Below are positions 1 to 8,734 of a DNA stretch of 64,000 nucleotides, piece by piece. Positions within the stretch are counted from its first letter, which is position 1. Each line of letters begins with the position of its first letter. Origin of the DNA: Desulfobacter postgatei 2ac9. Lineage in GTDB: Bacteria; Desulfobacterota; Desulfobacteria; Desulfobacterales; Desulfobacteraceae. The stretch spans positions 800,692 through 864,691 of the forward strand of contig NZ_CM001488.1 of NCBI RefSeq assembly GCF_000233695.2. The letters run 5' to 3'. Below the pieces are notes generated by a model. That model did no database searches and was not told the origin of the DNA. It was given only the letters and a program-made list of their open reading frames with translations. Both the position numbers and the translations under genes were made by a program.

Positions 1-507
1 GGCCGTGACCGTCCGGAATGGGTGAATGCGCTTAAAAAGCTTGGCAGATCGATCAGGGAAAATATTTTTACCTATAACGTGTCCAAGTCCAGATTTTCAA
101 TGTACTGGTTTTACCCAATACTGTCCGGGGCATTGCAGGCGGAGAGGGCCAATGCACGTATTGACAGATATTGGCATAAATATGTCATTGAGGGCCAGGG
201 ATGCCGCTGTGTGTCCGACCAGCCCTGGGTGACCATTGCAGAAACCTCGGAGCTGGTGCTTGCGCTTCACGCCATGGGGCGTCGGCAAAAGGCCGGGATC
301 GTTTTTTCCTGGATTCACAACCGGGTGTTTGATGACCAAACTTTCTGGTGCGGTTACACATATCCGGATATGGTGGTCTGGCCCGAGGATAAGATATCCT
401 GGACCAATGCCGTGGTGTTGATGGCGGCCGATGCCCTGTATGGCCTGACCCCTGGGGCGCGTTTGTTTGATCATGATGCTTGGAACGGTTATACGTTTAA
501 ATTTTGA
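1..507 (+). CDS. C-terminal part of a prenyltransferase-like (alpha/alpha-toroid) protein, 5' end outside window
   Basis: The reading frame is open from base 1, so the gene starts upstream of the window; only about 168 residues are present. The visible part has a conserved-looking core (SRFSMYWFYPIL, CVSDQPWVTIAET, WCGYTYPDMVVWPEDKISWTNA) rich in Trp, Tyr and acidic residues. It resembles proteins annotated as prenyltransferase/'phenyltransferase' domain or six-hairpin glycosidase-like proteins that sit in exopolysaccharide or glycolipid clusters. The GTG at 22 is an internal codon, not a start. The stop lies 3 bp before the start of the acyltransferase gene, so the two are probably co-transcribed. 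The enzymatic role is not known to me; the family assignment comes from remembered sequence patterns. Confidence 0.6.
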   Translation, partial: GRDRPEWVNALKKLGRSIRENIFTYNVSKSRFSMYWFYPILSGALQAERANARIDRYWHKYVIEGQGCRCVSDQPWVTIAETSELVLALHAMGRRQKAGIVFSWIHNRVFDDQTFWCGYTYPDMVVWPEDKISWTNAVVLMAADALYGLTPGARLFDHDAWNGYTFKF

Positions 508-510
508 GCG

Positions 511-1230
511 ATGATCAGCGATAAACGCCCATATTATATTAAACAGGCCTGGTACCGGCTCCAGGATTTTTATGTCCGCCGTTATCTTGTTCCTCAGCTC
601 AATTCCCTGGGACCTCACCCTTATATAATTAAACCCTGGTATATTGAATTGTTCGGCGCCCCCATCTCCATCGGCAGTCATGTGACCCTGCTGGGGTGCC
701 CGGACAAACGAACCCGGCTGACGGTGTGGTCCGAAAAAAAAGATATTGACGGTATCCGTATCGGGGACCATGTGCTGATTTCTCCGGGCGTACGGATTTC
801 AGCGGCCAATTCCATTCGTATTGCAGACTCATGTATGCTGGCCAGCAACGCATATATTACGGATTCAGACTGGCACGGTATTTACGACAGATCGTTGCCG
901 CCTGCCACTCGGTCAAAGGTGGTGCTGAACGAAAATGTGTGGATCGGAGATTCCGCCATTGTGTGCAAGGGTGTAACCATTGGGGAAAATACCATCATCG
1001 GCGCAGGTGCTGTTGTCACTTGCGACATTCCGGCCAATACTGTGGCTGCAGGCAACCCCGCCAGGGTCATCCGGGAACTTGATCCTGCCCGGGAAATCAT
1101 CACCCGTAAAGACCGGTACGGCGATACGGAAAAGATGACAATGGTTCTGGCGGCTGCTGAAAAAGAGTGCCTGAAAGGAAATACGTTTTGGGGGTGGATT
1201 CGCAGTCTTATTGCACCCGGCAGGGACTGA
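511..1230 (+). CDS. Acyltransferase of the left-handed beta-helix (hexapeptide repeat) family
   Basis: The protein has 239 residues. Imperfect hexapeptide repeats of the [LIV]-G-x4 type run through residues about 80–175 (GIRIGDHVLISPGVRI, ENVWIGDSAIVCKGVTIGENTIIGAGAVVT) and end in the family hallmark AAGNPARVIREL. A candidate catalytic His is H122 in SDWHGIYD. Such enzymes transfer acetyl or other acyl groups from CoA to sugars or small molecules, usually as trimers. The ATG is 3 bp after the previous stop, which suggests one operon and a role in surface glycan or glycolipid modification. The acceptor substrate cannot be read from the sequence. Confidence 0.85.
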   Translation: MISDKRPYYIKQAWYRLQDFYVRRYLVPQLNSLGPHPYIIKPWYIELFGAPISIGSHVTLLGCPDKRTRLTVWSEKKDIDGIRIGDHVLISPGVRISAANSIRIADSCMLASNAYITDSDWHGIYDRSLPPATRSKVVLNENVWIGDSAIVCKGVTIGENTIIGAGAVVTCDIPANTVAAGNPARVIRELDPAREIITRKDRYGDTEKMTMVLAAAEKECLKGNTFWGWIRSLIAPGRD

Positions 1231-1276
1231 TGCCTGAAGGCAAATCCCTGTTTGGACGGCGCCTCTAACGAGTCGT

Positions 1277-3979
1277 TCAAATATGACTTATCCGATTCAT
1301 GGTCTGGATAAAATATTCAAGGCAGGTCTGGATCTTTTCAATGTCAAAGGTTTTAGATAGCTGGAAAAGCTCTTTTCCAAATGTCTTGAACTCTTCGACG
1401 TTAAAGGCTTTTCCGGTTTCAGTGATCCTTACGGCAAATCGCTGGATATCGGATATTTTCATTGCTTTTTGGGTTTGTGGAATATGCGGGATAATATCCT
1501 TGTGCAATCTGGCCAAGAATTGGTCGGGCAGGCTCTCTTTGTCCAGGGTGTCCAGGGGCCTTGGCGCAGCAGCTTTCTGAGCTGAATCAGACACCGGCTT
1601 GATGAACCGTGTTAAAACGGCCATCAGGCTGTCTATGGCGATGGGCTTGGCAATAGTACAGGCAAATCCCCGGGATTCAAGTTCATCTTCGGACCATGGC
1701 GTCATGCCGGCGGTCATAAGACATATGGGAATATGGGCAATGTCGTGGTCTGCTTTCAAACGTGCTGCGGTTTCCATACCGTTTGTTTCAGGCATTTTCA
1801 GATCTATGAATATCAGCGCAGGTTTCTGGGCTTTGGCATGCTCAAGCGCCTGGAGCCCGTTTGCCGCTTCAATGACTTCAAGATTGATTTTTTCCAGGAC
1901 TTCCCTGAGCATGAACCGGATTTCCCACTGGTCATCCACAATAAGAATCCGATCTTTGGCAAACTTCATGCTGGCCCAAGTTGATTTGTTTGCTTGTGCA
2001 GGTGCAAGAATGTCAGTGTGATATTGCTTAACACCCGGCATGAAGATGGTAAACAGACTGCCTTGCTCCGGTTTGCTTGACACGGAAAGATTTCCGCCCA
2101 TAAGCTCTATAAGCTGTTTGCAGATGGCCAGCCCGAGGCCCGTGCCGCCGAATTTCCGGCTGGTTCCGGCCGAGGCCTGTTCAAACGCCTCAAATATTTT
2201 ATCCTGCTGGGTTTCACAAATACCAATACCTGTATCTGCCACCTGGATAATAAGATCTACGCAATTTTCCTCATTTTGCGGGTTTGTACGAATTTGTGCT
2301 TTAAGGGATATTGTGCCGAATTCGGTGAATTTCACGGCATTTCCCACCAGATTGATAATGACCTGGCGCAAACGCATTTCATCCAGGGCCAGGGCGCTTG
2401 TGTCATTTTGGGGCAGTTCAATCAAAAAGTTCAGATTTTTTGTTTTCAGTTTTATTTTGAACAGTCTGTATATTTCATTGAACAATGAGTTTAAGAGGAC
2501 CGGTTTCCGGTTAATTTTCAGTTTGCCGGCCTCCATTTTGGACAGGTCAAGTATGTCGTTGATCAGGCCGGCAAGGTTTTTTCCGGCTGTATTAATGGCT
2601 GAAAGGTAACTGAGCTGCTGCTTTTCAGTGATCATTGTTTCCAAAAGTTCGCTGAACCCAAGAATCGCGTTCAAGGGTGTTCGGATTTCATGGCTGACAT
2701 TGGCCAGAAATTCACTTTTTACCCGGTTTGCCCGTTCCAGTTCATTTTCTTTTTGTCTGCGGATTTGGATTTCGTTGTTCAAGGCTTTGTTGGCTGTTTG
2801 AAGTTCTCTGGTACGTTTTTGTACCCGGTTTTCCAATTCCTGCTGGTACCGTTTCAGGGCTTGTTCCGCCTGTTTGCGTTTAGTGATATCTCTTAGGTTA
2901 ATAACCATCCCTTTGATGGTGGGGTGATCCATGAGATTTTTGGAAATACATTCAAGCGTGCGCCAGTCATTGGCCTCGTGTTTGAACCGTATGACTGTTG
3001 GATGTGTCTGGACCAAAGAGTCTGGCCTGAGTGTGAATATTTCGATTAATTCCTCTTTTTCCTGGGGATGTATCAACTCCTGAGCACAACGGCCTATAAG
3101 TGCTTTGGGCTGATATCCAAGAATCCGGAATGTAGACGGGCTTACATAGCGGAAAACCCTTTCCCGGTCAAGAATCCATATCATATCGGTGGCATTTTCA
3201 ATTAACGCTCTGAAATGCTCTTCATTCTGTTTTAATGCGTATAAACTGTCCTGGAGTCTGAATGCCATCCGGTTGAATTCTTTTGCCAAAAGACCGAATT
3301 CATCATCGGACTCAATATCGATTCTGGTGTCAAGGTTGCCTTTGCCAAAGGCCTGGGTGCCTAAAAGAAGCGCCTTGATCGGACGGGTCAGGCGTGCGGT
3401 AAAAAACATCAAAACCAGGGAGATGATAATGGCGATTGAAATAAACAATCCATACAGATAGGGCTGAATCCGATTGATGCCGCCGAACACCTCATCTGTG
3501 GGATCCACCGCCAGAACGTACCATTTCCAGGGTGTAAAATACCCAAATCGAACAAGGAGGCGCTCCCCTGAGAGGTCAATAATTTTTCTGCCCCCCTGAT
3601 CTGTCAGAGAAGAAAACCATTCTTCTCGACTCAGGTCCGTATCATTAAGGTATTTATTGGGATGGGAGATAATAGCTCCGCTGCGATCCATTATAAAAAC
3701 AAATCCTGTATTCCCGATGGCGATGTTCCGGATACGGGCTGTTGCGTCCTGTTTTGCCTTGGCAATGCCGGCCGGGACGCTTTCCAGGCCGTAGTCATGA
3801 AGAATTTTTTCTTGTTCCCGAATTATTTCCATGGCCATCTTTAACTGCGTGGAAAGCCAGATATCCCCAAGATCAAGAAGGGCTTTCTGAGAAAAATGGT
3901 AAGTGATCACAATGGTTGTCGCCAGAAAGAAAAACACAAGCGGGAGGGTCGGAAGCAGGATTTTGGTGTAGGTTTTCAT
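1277..3979 (-). CDS. Membrane hybrid sensor histidine kinase (Cache-HAMP-PAS-HisKA-HATPase-REC)
   Basis: The protein has 900 residues. TM1 lies at about 8–28, then comes a periplasmic Cache-like sensor (about 35–170, with the typical GNTGFVFIMDRSG strand), TM2 at about 175–195, HAMP (about 195–245) and PAS (about 253–368). A coiled coil (368–420) leads to HisKA with phosphoacceptor H430 (FLANVSHEIRTPLN). The HATPase carries the N box (NLVGNAVKFT), DTGIGI and GGTGLGLAI. The receiver domain has acidic D682/D683, phosphoacceptor D726 and K778. About 100 C-terminal residues look like a degenerate helical tail rather than a proper Hpt, since I see no clear phospho-His motif. No partner response regulator is adjacent. 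The signal is unknown. It is divergent from the DUF2868 gene. Confidence 0.93.
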   Translation of the reverse strand: MKTYTKILLPTLPLVFFFLATTIVITYHFSQKALLDLGDIWLSTQLKMAMEIIREQEKILHDYGLESVPAGIAKAKQDATARIRNIAIGNTGFVFIMDRSGAIISHPNKYLNDTDLSREEWFSSLTDQGGRKIIDLSGERLLVRFGYFTPWKWYVLAVDPTDEVFGGINRIQPYLYGLFISIAIIISLVLMFFTARLTRPIKALLLGTQAFGKGNLDTRIDIESDDEFGLLAKEFNRMAFRLQDSLYALKQNEEHFRALIENATDMIWILDRERVFRYVSPSTFRILGYQPKALIGRCAQELIHPQEKEELIEIFTLRPDSLVQTHPTVIRFKHEANDWRTLECISKNLMDHPTIKGMVINLRDITKRKQAEQALKRYQQELENRVQKRTRELQTANKALNNEIQIRRQKENELERANRVKSEFLANVSHEIRTPLNAILGFSELLETMITEKQQLSYLSAINTAGKNLAGLINDILDLSKMEAGKLKINRKPVLLNSLFNEIYRLFKIKLKTKNLNFLIELPQNDTSALALDEMRLRQVIINLVGNAVKFTEFGTISLKAQIRTNPQNEENCVDLIIQVADTGIGICETQQDKIFEAFEQASAGTSRKFGGTGLGLAICKQLIELMGGNLSVSSKPEQGSLFTIFMPGVKQYHTDILAPAQANKSTWASMKFAKDRILIVDDQWEIRFMLREVLEKINLEVIEAANGLQALEHAKAQKPALIFIDLKMPETNGMETAARLKADHDIAHIPICLMTAGMTPWSEDELESRGFACTIAKPIAIDSLMAVLTRFIKPVSDSAQKAAAPRPLDTLDKESLPDQFLARLHKDIIPHIPQTQKAMKISDIQRFAVRITETGKAFNVEEFKTFGKELFQLSKTFDIEKIQTCLEYFIQTMNRISHI

Positions 3980-4098
3980 AAAAAATGACTATACACAAAA
4001 GTGGTAGGGAAATACACATTTTCAACTTTATTGTTTGCAGGCTGGCGTCTCCTTAAACACAGATTGTGAAAACGATGGTAATTTGTTAAAGAATAGTC

Positions 4099-5808
4099 AT
4101 GATTCTGCCTATTAAAGATATTATTGATCTTGATTTTCTCCTGGGCCTGGATGAAGACCAGGAAAATATTGATACTAAGGCCATTGCGTCCCGGGACAGG
4201 GATATCTTCCGCCGGATTAAAAATGGCGACCGTCTGGATGATGCCGGACTGATTGCAGGATGGCTGGAATATCGGCGCCTGTTGTTTTTCCAAGAGACCG
4301 ACAACGCAGACCCCGGAGCTAAGCTTCCTGGTGCGTTATTTGAGTCTTTTTACACCTGGATTGTCAGGGGGATGTTTGCCTGTGGCCTGGCTGCCGGAGG
4401 TTTGTGTGCATATTCGTTTCTGGCTTACCATGGCAGTCGGCCTGTGAATGTGACTTTGTTTATTACTGTGTTTATTTTGTTTCCGGCATTGCTTTGCCTA
4501 TCTGCCGCGCTGGTGGGGTTGCATCAGTTCCGGTCAGGCCCTGCCGAGTCGGGCTGGACCGGCGTGCTGCACCGATTGTCGATGCGTTTGTTTATTGATA
4601 AATTCATGGGACGGTTGCAGAAATTGACAGCACCGCTTCAAAAGCATTTTCCCCAATTTTCCAAAAATAGCGGTGATCTGCTGCATCTGGATACCCGGCC
4701 CTTCCGGAGTATTCTGTTCTGGCTGGTGTTCATTGCCTTGTCCCTGGGGGCGCTGGGATTTTCTGTCGGGGCGCTTGGCGGCACCTTTTTCAGGATTATG
4801 GTTACAGATCTGGCCTTTGGCTGGCAATCCACACTTCTGACGTCTGGGGAGAGTGTCTACCGCCTGGTGAGCTGGCTGGCATTGCCCTGGTCCTGGGTCA
4901 TGCCTGATATGTTTGTGCCCACCCTTGAGCAAATAGAAGGCAGTCGGATTGTGCTCAAGGAAGGCATGGCCGGACTTGCCAGCGAACATCTGGCTGCCTG
5001 GTGGCCGTTTTTGTGCATGGGGATGATGGTCTATGCGCTTATTCCCAGAGTTGTTTTGGTGGGATTTGCCCATACTGCCAGGACCTTGGCCCTTGCCCGA
5101 TTTGACTTGTCCCGGCCCGGGTACCAGCGTCTGCTGATGCGGATGCGCTCCCCCCGCATGGGGATGAACATCAAAGAGACCGGAGGTTCCCGGGCTGAGT
5201 TCAGAGCGCCTTTGCCCAGACCGGAACCCGCGCCTGTGGTGGAAAAAGATCAATCACCGATTGTTGTGCCTCAACCCCATGCGATTTTAAACACGCCGGA
5301 GCCAGAGCCAGAGGCAAAGCCTGAACCTAAAGCTGACGTTAAATCTGAGCCCCGGCCTCCGATTGTATCGGATGAACCCCGTGTCAAAAAGAATACGCCC
5401 GGTGCACTTGTGCTTGGATCGGCCATGGGTTTTGAGGAAAATGATATGGAACAGATTCGGGCCGGTCTCGAACAGCAGTTTGGTCTCCATGTTGCCGCTA
5501 CCGTTGGCATCCATTTTGATTTTGATCAAGACCAGGATCAGATAGCAGCTCATGTCAAGGATTTGGGTCAGGTGCATTTAATCGTGCTTCAGGAGGTCTG
5601 GCAGCCGCCCATCCGTGGTCTGCTTTATTATTTTGTTCAAATCCGTGAGACTTTTCCTGATTTACCCCTGTGGATTGTCATGATCCGGACAATGGAGCAG
5701 GGTGAGAAAGATGTGGCGCCTTCTGATGTGAATTTCCAGGTGTGGAAGAGTGCCGTAAAGCAGCTCAACGATCCTCTGATGGCCATTGAAAGGTGGATGT
5801 CGCTATGA
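4099..5808 (+). CDS. DUF2868-family multi-spanning membrane protein, partner of the downstream GTPase
   Basis: The protein has 569 residues. Hydrophobic segments lie near residues 88–110, 118–140, 205–233, 250–268 and 300–325. A Pro/Glu/Lys-rich linker follows (about 375–415, runs of PEPEPEAKPEPK), then a soluble C-terminal domain from about 420. The arrangement matches the DUF2868 family, which in many proteobacteria is encoded just upstream of a GTPase/DUF3482 protein, as here. The stop codon overlaps the ATG of the next gene (ATGA at 5805–5808), so the two are translationally coupled. No catalytic motif is visible and the cellular role is unknown; a membrane anchor or sensor for the GTPase is my inference. 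Confidence 0.8.
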   Translation: MILPIKDIIDLDFLLGLDEDQENIDTKAIASRDRDIFRRIKNGDRLDDAGLIAGWLEYRRLLFFQETDNADPGAKLPGALFESFYTWIVRGMFACGLAAGGLCAYSFLAYHGSRPVNVTLFITVFILFPALLCLSAALVGLHQFRSGPAESGWTGVLHRLSMRLFIDKFMGRLQKLTAPLQKHFPQFSKNSGDLLHLDTRPFRSILFWLVFIALSLGALGFSVGALGGTFFRIMVTDLAFGWQSTLLTSGESVYRLVSWLALPWSWVMPDMFVPTLEQIEGSRIVLKEGMAGLASEHLAAWWPFLCMGMMVYALIPRVVLVGFAHTARTLALARFDLSRPGYQRLLMRMRSPRMGMNIKETGGSRAEFRAPLPRPEPAPVVEKDQSPIVVPQPHAILNTPEPEPEAKPEPKADVKSEPRPPIVSDEPRVKKNTPGALVLGSAMGFEENDMEQIRAGLEQQFGLHVAATVGIHFDFDQDQDQIAAHVKDLGQVHLIVLQEVWQPPIRGLLYYFVQIRETFPDLPLWIVMIRTMEQGEKDVAPSDVNFQVWKSAVKQLNDPLMAIERWMSL

Positions 5809-7211
5809 TGGTATTGCCTGAATTTGCCGTTTTAGGGCACCCCAACGAGGGAAAATCCTCGGTGGTGTCCACCCTGACCGAAGACGACCGTATTAAGGTC
5901 AGCCCGGTACCCGGTGAAACAAGGGTGTCCAAGTCCTATTCCGTGACCATGGATGACAAAGAGATCATCCGGTTTGTCGATACCCCGGGCTTCCAGGTGC
6001 CCCGGCAAACCCTGGCCTGGTTCAGAAAGAATCCCGGACCGGATATGGTGGCAAGGTTCATTGCGGAGCATGAAAATAACCCGTTTTTTGCCGACGAGTG
6101 TGAACTCTTGACACCGGTGGTCAATGGGGCAGGCATTATTTATGTGGTGGATGGTTCCCGGCCCGTACGGGAAGATGATCTGGCTGAGATGGAGATTCTG
6201 CGGCTTACGGGACGGCCCAGGATGGCCGTTATCAATGCAAAATCCGATACCCGGGATAATACCGAGGCATGGAAGGAAGAGTTCCGCAAATTTTTCAACG
6301 TGATTCGGATCTTTAATTCCAACCAGGCCGATTTTTATGAACGCATCCGGCTTCTGGAAAGCCTTAAAGCCATTGATCAGGACATTGAACCTTTGATGGA
6401 AGGGGTGATCCAGGCCTTTAACATGGAATGGGAAAAACGTAACCGCATGGCTTGTGCCTATATTGTCCATGGCATGGAACAGGGTTTGACCTTTTCTTTG
6501 TCCCGCAAGATGAAAGCCGACATGGATCCCGTGACGCTCAAGGAAAATCTTACCCGGGAATATCAGGAGAAAATCCGGGATATTGAACACAAAATGTTTG
6601 GCCACATCCGCTCATTGTTCCGTCATCATCTCTATGATTATCCATTGCCTGCCTGTTCCATTCTCAGGCATGATCTGTTTTCAGAACAGACCTGGGAGAT
6701 GCTGGGCCTGACCAGAACCCAGGCTGCCACCGTCGGTGCTGTGCTGGGAGGAACTCTTGGGGCGGTGCTGGATGCTGCTGCTGCCGGACTGACCTTTGGT
6801 GTTTTTACAGCCATTGGTTCTGCCGTGGGTGCAGGCTCCGCGTTTATGGGGATCCGGCGTCTGGCCAAAGCCTCATCGGGTCTTGGGGGAGACCGGATCC
6901 AGGTGGGCCCCAATGAAAATATTCAATTTTTGTACATTCTTCTGGACCGGGCATTGCTCTATTACACCTACATGAGCCGGCGGGCCCATGGCAGGCGTGA
7001 TCTGCCTGAAGCGGAATCTCAGTTTGTTTCCAAGGGAGAAAAGGCAGGCATATCCACGCTTTTGACACCAAAGCAGCACAGGGTCTGCATGGAGTTCTTT
7101 AAAGCCTGCCGGAAGCAAAGTGCAACATCCGGCAAAAAATATTCGCCGGCCTTTGGTCTGCTGGTGGCGTCTTTACTGGAAGATATCCTTAAAAGGCGTA
7201 TCAATCCCTAA
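5805..7211 (+). CDS. GTPase / DUF3482-domain protein
   Basis: The protein has 468 residues from ATG 5805, chosen over the in-frame GTG 5793 because AAGGTGG (5790–5796) is correctly spaced and the ATG overlaps the upstream stop as ATGA. It is an Era/MnmE-like G domain: G1 GHPNEGKSS (11–19), G3 DTPG (59–62), G4 NAKSD (144–148). A long helical region follows, then a Gly/Ala-rich hydrophobic stretch (about 305–350) that could insert in membrane, as in DUF3482 proteins. Being coupled to DUF2868 suggests a membrane-linked GTPase complex. Its function is not characterised as far as I know. Confidence 0.85.
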   Translation: MMVLPEFAVLGHPNEGKSSVVSTLTEDDRIKVSPVPGETRVSKSYSVTMDDKEIIRFVDTPGFQVPRQTLAWFRKNPGPDMVARFIAEHENNPFFADECELLTPVVNGAGIIYVVDGSRPVREDDLAEMEILRLTGRPRMAVINAKSDTRDNTEAWKEEFRKFFNVIRIFNSNQADFYERIRLLESLKAIDQDIEPLMEGVIQAFNMEWEKRNRMACAYIVHGMEQGLTFSLSRKMKADMDPVTLKENLTREYQEKIRDIEHKMFGHIRSLFRHHLYDYPLPACSILRHDLFSEQTWEMLGLTRTQAATVGAVLGGTLGAVLDAAAAGLTFGVFTAIGSAVGAGSAFMGIRRLAKASSGLGGDRIQVGPNENIQFLYILLDRALLYYTYMSRRAHGRRDLPEAESQFVSKGEKAGISTLLTPKQHRVCMEFFKACRKQSATSGKKYSPAFGLLVASLLEDILKRRINP

Positions 7212-7234
7212 AGAGTCCTAAAGAGTTAAATCTC

Positions 7235-7263
7235 TTGAATTTCCAGGTTCGCCCTGATATAAA
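7235..7263 (+). promoter_or_regulatory. Sigma-70 promoter for tRNA-Thr
   Basis: TTGAAT (7235–7240), a 17-nt spacer and TATAAA (7258–7263) lie 14 bp upstream of the mature tRNA 5' end, a good placement for a tRNA promoter. Confidence 0.7.
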
Positions 7264-7277
7264 TCATTTTCAAAGGT

Positions 7278-7353
7278 GCCGGCGTAACTCAGTTGGTAGA
7301 GTATCTCACTCGTAATGAGAAAGCCCGCGGTTCGAATCCGCGCGCCGGCTCCA
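7278..7353 (+). tRNA. tRNA-Thr (anticodon CGT)
   Basis: A cloverleaf can be drawn by hand. The acceptor stem is GCCGGCG (7278–7284) with CGCCGGC (7343–7349). The D loop carries AGTTGGTAGA. The anticodon stem TCTCA/TGAGA encloses the 7-nt loop CTCGTAA, giving anticodon CGT. The T stem is CGCGG/CCGCG with TTCGAAT. Discriminator T and an encoded CCA follow. It reads the ACG codon. Confidence 0.96.
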
Positions 7354-7365
7354 GTAAAATCAATT

Positions 7366-7396
7366 GGTTACAGAGTTCTCTCTGTAGCCTTTTTTA
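7366..7396 (+). terminator. Intrinsic terminator of tRNA-Thr
   Basis: A 10-bp stem, GGTTACAGAG (7366–7375) with CTCTGTAGCC (7380–7389, one G·U), has a short loop and is followed at once by six T residues. It lies 12 bp after the tRNA CCA. Confidence 0.85.
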
Positions 7397-7432
7397 TTTT
7401 GTGGGTGAAGCGTAAGATTGTTACGAGGAAAG

Positions 7433-7470
7433 CAAAAAAAAGGGGGCTGGTCAAAAACCAGCCCCCTTTT
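7433..7470 (-). terminator. Intrinsic terminator of the qmo operon (possibly bidirectional)
   Basis: A perfect 10-bp GC-rich stem, GGGGGCTGGT (7442–7451) and ACCAGCCCCC (7457–7466), has a 5-nt loop. On the minus strand it is followed by eight T residues (A run 7434–7441 on the plus strand) and lies 26 bp after the qmoC stop. A weaker T run on the plus strand may also stop read-through from the left. Confidence 0.92.
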
Positions 7471-7492
7471 AATCAATTGTACTGATTAAAAG

Positions 7493-8698
7493 CTATTTTC
7501 TGTTGGCGTAATCAGCATAGCCCATGGCAACCGTACGGTAAACAATATGGGCCATTTTTGAGTACGGCAGGAATGCAAACAGGTTGAAGATGGCAATCAG
7601 GTGTATCCAGTAAAAGAAATAAGAAAGCCATGCGATTTCAGCCAGGCGGGCCATTTCCGTAAGCATACCGGAAAGGCCTAATGCGAAGACAACACCAAGA
7701 ATGAACCAGTCTTTATAAGTTGTGATCTGTTCCTTGTTGGTAAGTCTGCTCTTGATCATTATGCCTGAACCAATGACCAGGGCAACACCTGCGATATTGG
7801 CCAGCCATTTAATTGGGTTAAGCTGGGGATAAGGACCGGCATAACCGCCTACGTAAAGCATGATGCCGCATACTGCTGTTACAATGAAAAGGCCGATAAA
7901 GGCAAAAAGCACCATCATATGCGGGGTGGCGCGATTTTTGTTGGATCCGCACTGGGTGAATTTGTTATGTTTCAATATCATGGGTATGACATTTTTAATA
8001 GACATTAAAAGGGCTTTGTAATCAAGGCTGGTTTTGTCTGTTTTGCCTTCAAGAACCGCATTGTTATGAATGTCCACAATGAAGCGTTTCAGGGCAAGAA
8101 AGAAAACAACAGTTGCAAAAATAGCCAGGGGAACAAAGGTTATATCCACAAACCAGGTGGATACAAAGTTGGCATGAGCGATAACATGTTCTGCACCTTC
8201 ATGGGCATGGGACCAGTGAAGGCGTCCGCCAAGGGCATCACCGAACAGGAAATGGAAAATTTTTTCCATGGTGCCGCCAAAGCCCATTGTGATAATGGCA
8301 AGAAGCGCAAACCAGGCAGCCGGAATCCCAAGCAGAAGCGGCAGTTTGGACGGATCATTTACAGCCTTGGCAAGGGATTTGGGGGTTGCGTATTCAGTGA
8401 TGGCTGCAGAGCGGATCGCTGCCAGTACATCACCGGGAGCTGCGCCACGGGGGCACATATCCGTGCAGTCACCGCAATTGTGACACAGCCAGATGTCACC
8501 GTTGCAGATCAGTTTGTCTTTAAGACCCCATGAGGCAGCAATCATTTCCTTTCTGGGGAAGGGGCTGTTTTCAGGAGCAATGGGGCAGGCCACGGAGCAT
8601 GTGGCGCATTGGTAACATTTTTTAAGGGTTTCTCCGCCAAGACTTCTAAGCTCGGCAATGAATCCCAGATCAGGTTGGGCAAGATAATTGGTACTCAT
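7493..8698 (-). CDS. qmoC: Quinone-interacting membrane-bound oxidoreductase subunit QmoC
   Basis: The protein has 401 residues from ATG 8698. The upstream in-frame ATG at 8716 overlaps the Shine-Dalgarno itself (GGAGG at 8710–8714), so it is rejected. The N-terminal HdrC-like part has two [4Fe-4S] motifs, C28/C31/C34/C38 and C72/C75/C78/C82. The C-terminal half is a multi-spanning b-type cytochrome domain (about six hydrophobic segments from residue 108) like HdrE/NarI. It exchanges electrons between the membrane quinone pool and QmoAB, which pass them to APS reductase. It is the last gene of qmoABC, 19–36 bp from qmoB, and ends at a strong terminator. Confidence 0.96.
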   Translation of the reverse strand: MSTNYLAQPDLGFIAELRSLGGETLKKCYQCATCSVACPIAPENSPFPRKEMIAASWGLKDKLICNGDIWLCHNCGDCTDMCPRGAAPGDVLAAIRSAAITEYATPKSLAKAVNDPSKLPLLLGIPAAWFALLAIITMGFGGTMEKIFHFLFGDALGGRLHWSHAHEGAEHVIAHANFVSTWFVDITFVPLAIFATVVFFLALKRFIVDIHNNAVLEGKTDKTSLDYKALLMSIKNVIPMILKHNKFTQCGSNKNRATPHMMVLFAFIGLFIVTAVCGIMLYVGGYAGPYPQLNPIKWLANIAGVALVIGSGIMIKSRLTNKEQITTYKDWFILGVVFALGLSGMLTEMARLAEIAWLSYFFYWIHLIAIFNLFAFLPYSKMAHIVYRTVAMGYADYANRK

Positions 8699-8734
8699 AG
8701 TACTAGATACCTCCATTAAGTTTATATGCCGTCG

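Noticed and set aside
4534..5253. 239-codon minus-strand frame inside the DUF2868 gene
   Set aside because: It is composed of His/Gly/Pro-rich low-information sequence opposite a coherent membrane protein.
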